DNA from: Climacteris rufus
Taxonomy: Eukaryota; Chordata; Aves; Passeriformes; Climacteridae
Direction: 5' to 3'
Assembly (NCBI GenBank): GCA_013398175.1
Contig: VZRZ01004226.1
Span: 189,865 to 253,864, forward strand
Length of the DNA: 64,000 nucleotides
Under the pieces are notes generated by a model. That model was not told the DNA's origin and ran no database searches. It was given only the letters and a program-made list of their open reading frames with translations. This document shows positions 36,001-49,670 of this stretch, one piece after another; position 1 is the stretch's first letter; each line of letters opens with the position of its first letter. The position numbers were made by a program, and so were the translations under genes.

Positions 36001-39000
36001 AATAAGAAATGGCAAGATAAACATTTCTTTCTATTATTGTATTTCTCTAAAATTATAAAGGTCTAGTCCTGTTGATCAAGTAAAGAGAAAATATGCAGAT
36101 GAAAAAGAATAAGCTGGCTGTGAATGTAAAAGCATTCAAGATCAACAACGAAAGCATAAAACACTGTCCCAAAATATTTTTGACTGAATCCCAAATTCTC
36201 AGCATAGGCTTAAAAGTCCCCTTCAAAAATACACTTGTATTTTAAAATAAAAGCCAATTTTATTTTAAAATTGTCACAGACATAGAATGAAATATCCTGA
36301 AATAAAATGCATATTGCTGTGCTTCTGCCAAATTACACTGTGTTCTGTTCTGTGTTGAATATTGATTCAAAATTACTCAAACAAAGCCAAATTTCTGGGG
36401 TTTTCTTCCAAATTGAATCCATCAAGCACAGTAACTGCCCAAGGCATTTTGATGAAAGATTTAACAGACTGCAGAGAACCCAACATCCGGCCATCCAACA
36501 TACTGTTCTTAGCAGCTCCAGACATTTGATTGGTTCCTATGTTATTCAGATATATCTGAGAAGTTTTTAGGTTGTTGAAATGCTCTAGTTTTCCGAAGCT
36601 TGTTGTTGGAGAAATATATCTATGCTTTATATAGATCCATATGAGCTGAGTTTACAGTCCAGAGATTTCCACACTCTGTTCTCCTTAAACTTGAGGAAAC
36701 TGAATCTGTCCTCACTATCTGGGGAATTTTTAAATGGTTTGTCTGTATAGCAGTGCCTTTAGAGCTTCCCACCAGCTTGATCAGAGCTAAACTCTTCTCA
36801 CACCATTTTGCAGCCTTCTGTCATGATGAATGAACCAAAATAATCCTGTTTCTTCACCTGCTTCTTCTGCATCCAGAAGCCCTCTCTTTATAAGGGATTA
36901 TGGTTTTGCTTCATAGAAAATCCTTCCTACATGAAATCCTACCTATCTATATAGTCTAAATTTTATAGGACTCACTGTTGCAAGAGAACAGATAAAGGTG
37001 TAGTAAATGCTTGAAGGTTATCCGTACAGTCTCACAAGATCTTGAAGTCTCTCATGTTTACCGCTAAACTTCTCTGTAGCCAATCTTGCAATATTTAAAA
37101 ATGAAAGAGAGACCAAAAGAGATATACAAGCACCCATGACACTCAGGGAAGGGTGGACAGAAAATAAAAAAATAAAAAAAAAGACGAGATAGTGTTGAGG
37201 GAGATTCTGATTGCCACTGGGCTGAGACTGAGGTGAAGTTTTGGGCTGGGGAAGGAGATTGCCCTGGGAATGGTGGTGCCTGGAGTCAGCTAGATTTCAG
37301 TAGGTTGAAGAATGCAAAAAGATGACCCTTGTGCTTCAGAGGAGAAGAAACATACTTTGCATACCTGCATGTAAGATAGAGGCTGTTCCTTCTAGGTATC
37401 CTTTGAGCAGCAGGGTATGACAAAAGAGGTGAGAAAGGACACTAATGTCATATCTACATTCACCAGGAAACTGATGCTCATCAGAGAGCACAGTGAACAG
37501 GAGTTGCCCTACCCACACTCCTGTGAGGATTCAGCTCCATATTTCACTGGTACAAACAAGTTCTTTAGAGGTGCAGTATCTGGGAGATAAGAATGTTTCC
37601 TTATATTTTCAATACCTTTCTGGCTTGTGCTTCCTCGTGTTTGCATTACAGCATAAGTTTTGTGTAAAAGGAAGGAATATATGTCCTAAAGCTCTTATTG
37701 AACCCTTTATACTTTTTACACTTTTATATATAGAAAACAAAGGTGGTTAAACAAATGTATAAAAGTTATTGGCCAGGTTCTTTCTATCACTGTGTAAATC
37801 AAGAGCAAGCCCACTGACTCAATAAAGTCACACTAGCCTAAGGAGGAACAATCCTCCCAATATGTCATTGCATTTTTAGGAAATCAGAATGTCCTGTGCT
37901 TTAATTTTAAAGGTACTCTATGTTTACTGTAGGCAATACAGTAGAAACTGTAGTAGTATCCTTTGAGGTGTTCTGAGTCATGAAATTATACGTTATCCAT
38001 TTGGGTGTTCATCATTCATCAAACACTAATAGCTTCTCTTTGATGCTTGAAAGAAATATAAAAGTACAGAATACTGCCTTTTAAAATTCTCAGTATTTCT
38101 TTTTTTTCAGTGATTCTTCACAATCTGTGGACTTTCCATTGCATATGAGAACTGCTATGTGAGCTCTAAAAAAATTGTCTGTGGAAAGGATTTACAAAAA
38201 TTCATTAGTGGTTAGAAAACAGTGGATTTAAACTGACAGTGAGTATGTTGCCTTTTTAAAAATGGATGTACTACCCAATGTCAAAGCTGGAAAAATACAG
38301 GGTTTATTGTATAGCAACTCATCCTTTGATTAAAAATGGGACTTTATTAATAATGAGGAAACTCACAAGTTGGCTTAACAGGAAAACTGACTTCTATGAC
38401 TTCTTAAGTCCTTTGCTGTACTGCCATCAGGAGTCTGTGACATTGATTTAGCAATGCTATCAAAGCACTGACCCATCCTCAACAGATCCTACTGTTCTAA
38501 TTTTCTCGAGGCTATTTTAAGCAGCAGCTGACATTGTTCCTCCTGCCTTTCATCTGTTTATCAGTCACGTTCAGGCATCAGTCAGAATTTCCTACATCAG
38601 CTTTCTACTTGGCTCTCACCTCTACTTTCTCTTCACAGTGTCCTGTCAGGATTTGTCAATTGCTGCTTTCCAGCACTAGACTGTAGCTGGCATTAATGCA
38701 GCTTCAGCACAGAAATGACATACCACAAAATGGCAGGAAAAACTGCATGTTGGAAAATTGAAGTATGATCTTTACTATTGCTGAGAGAAAGATTTTTTTT
38801 AGGTTTTGAATTTAAAAATGCAGGGTATCATTTGTCTGTTAGCCTGGCCCAAGTTTGAGAAGGGCAAAAAGGAGGACTGAGAAACAGAACTGCAGGTCAA
38901 TTGCAATATAATTAATTATGATTATGCAACTTAGAGTTCAGGCTAGTGATCATTCAATTACACTTGCAGGATATAGAACACAAATTGACTTTGTCCCAAA

Positions 39001-41865
39001 CAGTTCAACAGAAGGATCATTTTGTCTTTTTTCTTTTATGAAAAGAAACTGCTGAGAAACTGTCTATACAGAAAATTTGGCAACACTAACTTTGAAAATG
39101 TTTTTAAAACTGATAAAATGTCAGCAATTTAATCTTTTTAAAGGGAAAACCATAGAGTGTAGAGCCTGTGTTATGCAAATCAAAGGGCAACTAGGGTTTC
39201 TAGTCTTTCAGTCAGCTGCTTTGGAAAAGCTGTAGCTATAGCATTAAATATCATAAACAAAGGAAACTCTGAGAAATAATGTGTTCAGTTTAACCTTGAC
39301 TCTTCCGAAGGGATGGCTTACAATTCCAACTTCATATCCTGGCAAATACCCGGCATCAAAAGAGACAATTTCTTCTGCCTTTGGAAGAACTTCTTAAGAG
39401 ATTGCAATGTACTCCTAAGGTATCATAAGCATTATTCATTAAGCTGTTATTCAATGATACAAAATTTAGACTTTTGAATTTGTCCCTGAGTTGTATGCAG
39501 TGCTATTTTTCAGAAATTAAAGAAGCTATGGAGGTCACCCATTATTCCTTTGAAGCATATATGGCATAACATTGTTTCTATTGATGAAATTAATACAAGG
39601 CTGCTTAAATGGAGAGGCGAATTTGTAACTTAGACAAGTTATTTCAAATTCATATAATTTTTTCCTTGTGATGGATGGTTGTAAACAGCTCAATTATTGT
39701 GCCAGTTTTTGTGGAAACATTGAGTTACTCAGCAATTAACAGCTGTTGAACCGAAATATTAAAATATTTATAAGAAATTAGTAGCAAACATTAAATTACA
39801 TGTATCTGTAGATGAAAGATTTCTTTTTAAAAGTTAAATTTATACCAGACAAATTTTCAGCCGTATGAATTATAGACCAATGGAAAGGAAAAACACAAAT
39901 TCCCACAAGGAGGAGTTAGATAGATACTTGCTGATGATAAGTCACTGAATGTCATTATGCTGCCAATGGAAATATACAGCTCAGTCCTTGGACAAGGAAA
40001 TATGAGCTCTGTGCTTTGAATCTAGATCTTCTAATAACATTCACTGGTATTTGCTTAGCTGGATAATTTGTGTTGCTTTGCTCTTGACCAGTATGATTAT
40101 TTCGGTATAATAGGAGTCAGGTTCATTGGAGTTTGCAAAACTGGAAACTTTCTTAGGTCCAGAAAGATAAACACCAAAAGACTCACAGGTATGGAAGAAA
40201 TAAAGCAAATGGCAGTTATCTAGACAAAAACATATCAGCAGCTTGCAAGATTTGAGTTTTGGAGTGCTGATCCTGTCTATGACCAGTATTCTTCCTCAAG
40301 GCAGAAAGGATTAAAGGATTAAAATTCTAAAAAATGAGTTGGTTTGAATTAAAGTGAAACACCTTTAATACTTGTCAGAAACACTTATACTCACACTAAA
40401 AGAACTGTAGTTCCCACACTCAGCTTGGATCCGAGTTTCTGTAACATTCAACAGCTTGCACTGTAAGTTTATCCTTTTCACATGGCCATGCAAGGCTGAC
40501 TTCTCACTGCTGAAGCTAACATTGGATCCCAGCAATCACTTATAGGTCATTTATTTACCTGAGGCAGGTGCCACAGACTACAGGAAGGCACATAGTAGGC
40601 TGTGAGGCTGGCAACCATGAAATCTACTTTTCTATAATCAACAATCTGATCTAGAAAATAAAACAGGAGTAAAAATCACATCTGTTCAAGAATAAAGTTC
40701 TGCCACTTGAGCTATTCAAAGTTTGTCAGTTGCAAATAGTCCAAATCTTCGAGCAAACAACCTTAAGAGTAAACATTTTTTCAGCAAGATTGCTTTTAAA
40801 ATTGGGAAAAATAAAAAAAAAGAGAGAGAATGGTAGAGAGAAAATAGGAGGTTGATTTGCTTTGCTTTTAAGTAATTCAATCAATACCAGAAGGAACTAG
40901 AATATTGCAGGAGTAGCAGAATAAATGTGGGACCTAGCAAAAACTGAGAGAACCTAGTTCCCAACCTCTTACAGGGTTCACATGCACCTTTTTATTTCTT
41001 TTAGAGTAGTGTGTACGACTCCCACTTGGGATTAGCCCTGTACTGAGCAAGGAGCATACTAAGAAAAGCACACAGCAAGAAGGAAATCCTATCCTAAATC
41101 CAGTTCAAACGAAGTTGAAATGATAAGCTTTTTGTGCTCTCTACAGCTTCTCTATCTTTGACCTTGTATGGCTTGTCAAACAAAAAAATTGTTCATTCAC
41201 TACTAAGAATTTCTAGTCTAGATCACACCCATCTCCACAACTTAACCTCTTCAGTCTACGTACTTCACATGGACTTCTGTTGTCAAAGTTTAGTGAGTCA
41301 TTAGCTGTTCTAGCCATAGATGGTCATAGGAGTTTTGTGAGAATCTTGCAGCACTTCTTTAGTTACCAGGTAGCAATACAATCTATGCCATACCTATGTA
41401 GTATCATAAGTTTGGAGAATATAATTGGGAAACCTTCTAAAATTGTGTCTATATTTAAAATCAGGACTTCTGTGCAATTTTGGTACAATACTTTTTATTA
41501 AAATTTCGATAATTTTGTAATATTATAGTTCATCTTTTATATAAAAGTGTGCTGTTTTACATACACTGCTCTGAAAGTTCTTTTCAAACACACAAAACAA
41601 AAAAAAAATCATGATTTTAACTAGTACTCTGAAAGACGTGAAAGACCACAAAATAAGTGTTGAGGTGTAAAAACAAACAAAACAAAACAAACAAAAAAAC
41701 AAAAACCCCAAGAAAAAATAAATCCCCAACCACACAAAACCTCCACTGCTGATTGAAATAACACAGTCATAGCATTAACTTTGACTCTCTTCGGTTAATC
41801 AAGAACATAATATTAAGGGTGAATGTGGAAGATTGGAGCTTAAAAAACTCTAAACCTATCCATAA
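30005..41865. other. AT-rich non-coding DNA, no gene seen
   Basis: Nearly 12 kb with no supported gene and no transposon that I recognise, apart from a possible very old CR1 scrap near 32.4 kb that I did not accept. It contains an A-rich CAAAA-type simple repeat near 41.68 kb. Open frames are all under 90 codons and without domains. Confidence 0.55.
41672..41725 (+). repeat. A-rich (AAAAC)n-like simple repeat
   Basis: Tract of AACAAAACAAAC-type units followed by more A-rich sequence. The Phe/Cys-rich antisense open frame over it is an artefact. Confidence 0.7.
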
Positions 41866-41939
41866 AGAAGGGGGGTTGGAACTAGATGATCCTTAGGGTC
41901 CCTTCCAACCCAAATCATTGTGTGAGTCTATGATTCTGT
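41866..41939 (+). mobile_element. CR1 LINE 3' tail
   Basis: GGGGGGTTGGAACTAGATGA, CCTTAGGGTCCCTTCCAACC and the tail CTATGATTCTG form the classic avian CR1 3' end. Only about 75 bp remain of this strongly 5'-truncated copy. Confidence 0.9.
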
Positions 41940-42330
41940 CAAATGGGAAATTGCAGTCAGATAGGAAATTTTACTTGCCCAGACAAGTAATAGAATCAGC
42001 ACAAGATGCTGTTATCTCTCTATCACTTTGCATCTGTGCCAAAACTCATACATAAGGATACACTGCACTTAGACCTTGATGCTAGGTTATGCTGCTACTG
42101 TATTACCATCACACTGGGAGAGATTTGGAACCAGTTACCAGAGCTATGGAACCACCCAGGACTACTGGAAAATTGACTAGCCATTCAGGGCTCGATCACT
42201 GAGTTTGAGTTCACAGTGTAAAGCTCAAGTACGGGCTGTTGTGGGTTACTTGATGTGGAACCTGATGTGTTAAACTTGTGTCAATGATTCTCTGAACTTT
42301 GATGTCTTTATTTTCTCCTTGGGATTATAG

Positions 42331-42435
42331 GCATCAAACCCGGATAGACCTGTGGCTGCTCCGGACTGTAGTGTGGAGCAGGAGTCGTGCAGGCAGCGAG
42401 TGACTGTCCTTCAAAGGCTGTGCTGTCATGACAAG
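42331..42435 (+). other. Exon-like segment, unproven
   Basis: A pyrimidine-rich run ends in TTATAG before GCATCAAACC, giving an acceptor-like site. The frame starting at 42331 is open for 47 codons to TAA at 42472-42474; the in-frame codon before it is TAG, so the frame opens exactly at the putative boundary. It encodes a short cysteine-rich peptide (six Cys in 47 residues). A weak donor-like AAG/GTGCTA lies at 42435/42436, which would make a 105-base exon. Four CpGs in about 100 bases stand out against the AT-rich surroundings. I recognise no family. It could be a lineage-specific exon, a non-coding RNA exon or chance. Confidence 0.2.
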
Positions 42436-45351
42436 GTGCTACACACCTGTGTCTATGAATGTGGAAATGTTTAAATGAAAAGTTAAAACCAGAACTATTC
42501 TATTTTGCCCTTTCCCTGATGGCTAAAAAGAGCTAAACTGATTACAGTGCCAGGATGCTTATACTGAGCAATTTCCATGGCGACAGGATGACACAGGCTG
42601 GATCATCAGTTGCATTGTTATTCGATGAAAGCATATATTTGAATAATTAACAAGTCTGAGGCAAAAATGCTTGTTCTGTAGTTATATGCTGTGTTTACTA
42701 AGAAAATATTGCCTTTGGCTAGGGTCGTTTTATTTCCCCCTTCTTCTACTGTTAAAACAAAAAGTAAATGGCAATTAAGTTCTGGAGAGTCACACTCATG
42801 GGTCTCCCCATGGTCTCCACACTTGTTTGTTTGACTGACAGATGGATGCATTTATACTTACTTACACAAGTTGAGCTGTGTATTCGAAAGGAGGAGGTCA
42901 TTAATTGAACTGCTGGAAGTGACAGAAAAATATAGGGCTTGGGACAGAATTTTTTTTACCTGAACTGGACTTTGACTCACTGATTGTGTGTGGACAAACC
43001 ATGATCCCTGAGCTGCTTCTTACATTGACTCAGAGCAATGAGGAGCATCAGGACACTCCAAGCAACTGAGCCACCTTGAAGCTGCCAGAATGCAGGAGTC
43101 AGGCAGGGACCCAGGTCTTAGGGCCAAAGGGCTTTGTCTGTGATTTCAGGCTTTCAACAGACTCTGCAGAAGCTGCAGAGGGGATGAGGTTGATCCTGTA
43201 AGTAACACAACATAGGGGGACAGGCACAGTGACTGTGATCCTTACAAAAGAATGTGAAATGTAACAAGGAATTAGGCATGTATTTCAGAAATCACTACAG
43301 TAAGTTGAAAGAGCTGTTCAACTCAATTTTCTCATATTTCTAGTAATGAGTATGAAATGTGGCTCCCCAGATGCTTCTGTGAATCCATCTAGCTCTGTAA
43401 ACATAGCCTTTAATGCCTATTTTAGACTAGGTTAGGTTTCTGGGTTAGATATTTGAACTCCAATAGACCAATTATAAAGAAAAAGTCTCCTTAACGCATA
43501 TTCCCAAATTGACTGTACTAATAACCCTTAGACAACTGAAAAAAAATCAGGATAAATTTTGATCACAGCAGAGAAGCTTCAGAGGTATTTTTTTAATAAA
43601 TAAAATTAATCTGCTTAGAAATTAAAACAATTTTATCCAAAGAACCAAGGGCTTTCTCCCAAAAAAACATGCCAGAGTCATCGACATAGACTAAAGAGAG
43701 AATTCACTGTAGGCAGATCCTGACTTCATAATTTGAAGGAAACATCCACTGGAAAAATAAAACTAATTTCACTTACACTGAATTTCTGTCAAGTGCAAGA
43801 CTTACCCCATGTCCATGTCTGCTGCCTACAAATTTTCCTCCTACCCCAATACACAGTTTCTTGTCTAAAGCCAATGTTTTTACAGAACCAAACAGACCAT
43901 TTTGCCAGGTTTCCTTCCTCACCATATTCTCCTAATATTTTTCTTGAAACATATGCCATCTTCAATCTACTTTTACACCCAACATTTCCTGATTTATGGT
44001 CCAAATTTCTCTCCTGCACATCTATCATCATCTCTTTTTATCTCAGCTTACTCTTTACCTCAGGAACATTTCAGAGCATCTCTTTCCAACTAGAACCAGA
44101 GTGATAAGCTTTCTATAAAAGAAAAGAAAAAGAGGAATTAAAAAAAAAGGTAAGGACCTACCTAAACAAGATCTTGTTTCCAATTTTCATATCTGCACTA
44201 GTAAGGAAAAAGGCATAAGAAATGTTTACCTGTAATTACAGGTTTCTTACATGAACAGCCATTTTGTGTGGTGGGAACAGGTGCAGTTTGATGACCATTT
44301 TTAGTTTCTGAAATTAAGCCTGTCTAATCAGGAGAAAATCTTCAAGGACTCAGATCTAGTTTTGTTAAACCTCTGCTTTGAGCATAATGTGATTCTGTAA
44401 AGATTATGTCTTGACCGTATATTTCTGAAAATGGCCAAAAACCCATTAGTGCAGACAGATATTCATTCCAAATTCAACCCACTACTCTGTAGTCAAAAGT
44501 AATTAGTGAAGGAAAAGGATGCTTAGGATTTGGATTGGTTTGGATTGTTATTTCCAGAGAATTTTTTTGCCTTTTGAAAATTTAAAAAAAAAAAAAAAAG
44601 TATATTTCTAACAGATGTGCAGAGTATTTTAGTATTGTTTAAAATATGTGATTCTTTGGGGACAGGTTTTTTGAGAAATTAATTCATTGATTTATACCAA
44701 CCAGGAAAAAAAGGTCATTATCATCTATTAATAGTTATGACAACCTATCTGAAACACTCATTAGTTTTACTGTATAAAATAGAAAAATTGAGCACTCCAC
44801 AAAATGATGTTATCCCAGAGCAGATGGGTTTATATTTGCACTAAAAATGTCTGCATAATACAAAAATAACTTTTACAGTGAACATACAATTTATAACAGA
44901 ATAAAGAATGAATTATCTGTATTGACACACTTTCTGGCCAATTTCTAATTGTTTTGTAAATAGAACCACAAGAAAAAAATACTGAAGTTCAACATTTCTC
45001 TGTAAAGCATGAACTGTTTCTAAACACTGAACCAAGGAAACAAACAACAATACTGGCAATTTGTTGAATAAATTCATGCATATAATCCAGGGAAATATCT
45101 GCTGTCCAGGACAGCAGAAAAATTGACATGACTGAAACACAGAAAAAAAATGTTCACAGTGGATATTAAAAATATAGAAAGATCTTTAAAACAGTGGGAA
45201 CTTTATTATTCACTGTTGTGGCCAGGCTGGAGCTCCCAGTAAGTCTCAGCACCTCCAGAACTTAGTAAGTTTGAAGCACCTTGATTAATGACTGGGTCAA
45301 TGATGCAAACTCTGTTATTGCTATTCCCTGATTAGCTGAGCAAACAAGCTC

Positions 45352-45395
45352 TGTTAGCAGACCTATATAAGTATGTTAGCAGACCTATATATATA
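45352..45395 (+). repeat. Imperfect 22-bp tandem duplication followed by (TA)n
   Basis: TGTTAGCAGACCTATATA occurs twice at a spacing of 22 bases; the second copy runs into a short TA repeat. Confidence 0.8.
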
Positions 45396-45714
45396 TATAT
45401 TAGCAAGGAGGATTGTAAAAATACTCATTGAAAGTCCCAGTTTGAAAGCAGTCAAGCAGATTCATTTGTTTGCTCAGTGTTTATTGGAAATGATTACAAA
45501 AAGCAAGCAAATAAAACCAGATGGAATTAATTTTTATTATATTCAATAGTACAAAATTCAATAGTATAAAATGCACAGTCATGCTCCAGAGAAACAATAA
45601 TATAAAATTCTGCTATAAACTCAACTGAGAATCTCTCAACTAGAAAGAATAAGAAAGACCTGCATAACACAGTTAATCACAGGGGATGACTGTGAGTCAC
45701 CAGGCTATTGCAAT

Positions 45715-46130
45715 CATTAAAAAAGCATATGTGATCCTAGGATGCTTCTGATGAAGGATTTCTAGTAGAGGAAGGGTATTATTTCCATTCTATAGGGTAC
45801 CAATGAACCTTCATATGAAATATGTTAAGCTGCACACAATTCTGGACATACATGTTATGAAAGATTAAGGGAAGCTGGAATAAGTTCTGAGAATGCTAGT
45901 GAGCTGATCTGTAGATGGAAAGCCTGTCTTACAGGAACTGAAAAAAAAAAATATTTTGGTAGTGCAACATAATCGAGTTATAGATGGGCTAGGACACAAC
46001 AGCATTCCATCGAAGTGCTAGGAACTACTTAAAGTGAAGTAAAAAGGAGTTTTAGTGGTAGAGGAACAGATTAGTATTAAGGAACCTGAATGCAGATAGG
46101 TTGGAAACCTGAATTATAAAACAATCCCAC
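45715..46130 (+). mobile_element. Ancient CR1-like LINE fragment
   Basis: Follows the CR1 ORF2 order in a decayed form: GTGATCCTAGGATGCTTCTG, a segment like the 'regular first person' stretch around TTAAGCTGCACACAATTCTGG, then GGAAAGCCTGTCTTACAGGA. Similarity is partial and interrupted. It matches an old CR1 copy better than any alternative I considered, but the edges are uncertain. Confidence 0.45.
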
Positions 46131-49100
46131 CATTTGAGCAGCAAGGCTTTTGTAAAGTGCATTTCCATAGTTGTTACAGAAGACCTAGCCACATCTAAAA
46201 TGTATCATTATAAGTTTAAAAATGTAATTATAAAATTATGTGTCTTTGATAAACTTGTTTAGAATTTGCTGGACTATCAGATATTTACCAATAATTTACT
46301 TTAAAAAGCATGACTGGATGTTCTTCACAAATATTCATTACTTCTCTTTTCTAGGTATTTAGATTTCTATGGCATGCTTAACTTCCTCTGTGGATTCTTA
46401 TCATACATTCAGAGCCCTCAGTAAGATTTTCTCAGTTCAAGCAGAACAGCTCATGCCACTCCACCTCCTGATGTGGGAAACACCGGTCATTTGCTTCCAG
46501 ATTAAAATTTTGGTTGAAAGACATTGAGCAGTTCTTTCCACTGAGTGAACCATTGATAATTCTGTCTTCTAGCAAGCAGAACAGCATTAAGGAACAGCAA
46601 AGTTAAATGAATTCCAACACACACACATATAAACATCTGTATTTCTAATGGCCATAATAAATCTTAACTCTTGAGGGATGAAAAACAGGCACATTTTGTC
46701 TGTCTTGATAAATGGATCAATTTCTCTCTTATGGTTTGTCAATCGTTTGACATATTATTGCATGAACAACAGACCTCAAAAGTATTTAAATTAACACAGT
46801 AGGGCTCTAATCTAACCCTAATCTTCTAACTGCAGTTCTAAACTATGTCTGAGCATCTAGTTACTTAACAGAAATTAATTAAAAATATGGATCCATGCTA
46901 TACACATAGCATAAACTGGAAGCTGAAAGGGTATGCCAATTGCAGAAAAACAGAACTAAAGTGACAACTAAGGGTCTTAACAGGCTCATTAACTCCTTTC
47001 TCTCCCTGTACCACTTTGACTGGTTTCATCATAATCAAAACACAGTCTAAAGGAGATGCACTGGTTTAAATTTCATTATGTGTGGATTTTTAAAATAAAG
47101 GAACTCCTGAACAAAATCCAGGATGAAATAGTGTACCATTTAAAGTTGCATTTTTTCCAGTCATTCTTCTTAGTCATATATTTGCTCCTGAAATTGTGTT
47201 GATGCTAACATTTGTAGAGTTCTGCTAAACCAGAGCAGTTAAGTGATCCATGTTCAGCAAACCGAGGAACAAGACTTCGAAGAGAACTGTTCAATGTACA
47301 GTCTTCCAGTGGTTTCACTGGCACAGCTAACGGATGCCATAGGTTGCAACACATCTAAGAAAGAGCAATCCGCTACAAGGAGAGGTACAACTTCTGCAAG
47401 ACAGGTTTGTAAGTATAGAATTACCACCTTGAAATGACCTCTAATATCAAGAAAAGATGAACCTGGGCTCATTGAGAAATAAAAGTTTGGTTTGTTTGGT
47501 TGCTTTTTCTTCTGTTGGTCTGTAACATTCCTGTCATTGATTATTTTTGTACATGTTGACCACTTCCAAACAAGGGATAAGCATCTCAAAGGATCTGGCT
47601 ACATAAAAGGTGTGACTCCAAGGAGCTATGGGAGTTTGGACAAACATGTATATGTCCAAAATTTTGCTGGTACCTTTAGGTGTCCTTATTTAAGCAGAAA
47701 TATTCAGGTATGTGTCAAAACAGTTCTCTGAAGGAAAAACAAAGACCATTAGGTAGGCTCAAATGCTCATAAAATAATTGTCTCAGCACTCACAGTAATA
47801 ATTCTTGTTCTTACAGGCAGAAGGAGTAGCCTTGCTCTGAATCCCCAACTCCTTGTCAACAGCTGCATTAACACTCTACAGACATTTGGTTCCTGTAGTG
47901 TTCACAACTTGTAAAGTGGCAAGAATGAGAACTAGGTATGGTCGAAAGGCAAACATGCCTGAGAGATATGGAACAAAAGCAGTCTGTAGGGAGCAAAGAG
48001 TCAGGGTACTGGAAACAGTCCAATCCTAATGGATTTACTAGTCACTTCAAGTTACTTGGAAATAATTCACACATCATGGCCTATGTGACAGGCAGTTGAT
48101 TCCTAGGAAGCAAAAAGTTTTGAACTTCACTGTCAAGAGTGCTGAGGATCATTCTCATATTCTTAGAATTTTAAACACAAGCTGAGTTACTGATTAAATC
48201 CTAAATTTTCCCTCTTACATAAAATGTTGTAAAAGCATCTATAAGAGAAAATCTATATGAAAAGGAAAGAGGTACATAAAGAGGAGAGAGAGCATGTTCA
48301 TTTTTATGGTAGTTCAGCTATTATAAAACACTCGAGAATCCATACTGCACATAGTGACAAGCCAAGCTACTCTAATTTTGTTGTCTGCAAACCTATCTTT
48401 AATTCTCACTGGTCTGAACTTGAAGGTATAGTAGCATTCTATTAAAAAACTAGTAAGAAGTTCATTTCTAGAAAAAATTGTTTAAAATGTCAGTGAGTGT
48501 CATCCCAGGCAGTTCAGAAATGAGAAAGAGACGGGAGATGGTTAGGAACAAGTTTACTGCAGCTTCTAGCATTAAGTTGCTTAAAGTAACATGAAAGTCT
48601 ATTCTGATAACCAGCTGATGTTGAGTGAAGGCACTGGAAAGTTGTTGCTGTGGCCACATCACTTACATTCCACTGCACAGAATTTTAGTTTGCTTCATCT
48701 AAAGAATTTGCATCTCCTCATAATCAAATAAGCAGTCTGTTTTATCACACAACTAAAATAAAAACCTGAGGCAGGAGTTGCAAAGATTAGCAACTGCAAA
48801 TGCTGGAGACTTTTTACAGCAAAAATTATGTGGAAGTAAAAGAAGTCAGATTTGGTTCATTTTGAATTCATACATTAAAAACTGTCTTTTGACAGACAAC
48901 CTCTTTTTAAGGAAAACCTGAACAGTGCATGAGTTTTAAGGCAGATCTGTAGGTAATTATACTAGTAAATCATATGAGTGCATTTGAGGTACTGCTTCTG
49001 AGCCACTGGAGTGTAATTAAAAACTTGCTATAGGCTGTTTAGTGTGAAGAACTACCTGTGATTTTATGATCAAACTGGAAAAGTGTACTAATATATTGAT

Positions 49101-49670
49101 ATGGTAGCAAAACAGAAGATGAAACTTTCCTACACTGAATCTATTATTTTTTCAGAAAATAGTTACTATTTCTTCTTGTTGCCCCAAATTTAGCAAAGTG
49201 TTAATTTCTCAGCGGAAAAAAAAAAAAAAGACAAATGGAAACAAAAGTAAAATCTATGAGGTTACAAACATATTTTCACAAAGACTTTTCTAGACTTTTC
49301 ATGCACTGGAATAAAATTCTGCATTCAGATACCTGTCATGAAGCAATCCCAAATAATAATTTGTTTCCATAGCATGTAGGAAATTTAATTGCCAACATAA
49401 TTGACATCCAATCCAGACCTCAACCTTGAAAGGAGGGGAATTTTAATAGAACAATTTTGTTGCACTTCTGTCAATCTTAGTTAGCCCTATCAGAGGCATG
49501 GTCTATAACACCCTTCCTTCTCCACAGCTCAGGAGGAAGTCCCAGCTCCAATATGCCTAAGCCATCTAACCTCAGATCATACTGCTGAGGAAACTGCTAA
49601 ATGATGAGAAGGAGCTGTGAAATAGTCTGTAAAGCAGAGCCAAGCAGACTATGAAAAGTAAAAAGAAAGT
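46131..49670. other. Non-coding DNA, no gene seen
   Basis: Unique AT-rich sequence. One exon-like segment at 47239-47408 ends in a consensus donor GTTT/GTAAGT but has no convincing frame: all three plus frames are partly open and one holds TAA at the start. Nothing else is recognisable. Confidence 0.5.

Larger units (their letters stand above)
41940..45714. other. Non-coding DNA with one exon-like segment
   Basis: No supported gene. An exon-like, CpG-bearing segment at 42331-42435 is listed separately as a lead. The open frame around 43.7-44.1 kb (about 123 codons) has no recognisable domain and overlaps an antisense frame. An imperfect 22-bp duplication lies at 45352-45395. Confidence 0.5.

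Noticed and set aside
43733..44104. 123-codon plus-strand frame
   Set aside because: No domain, no splice context and an overlapping 80-codon antisense frame; treated as chance.
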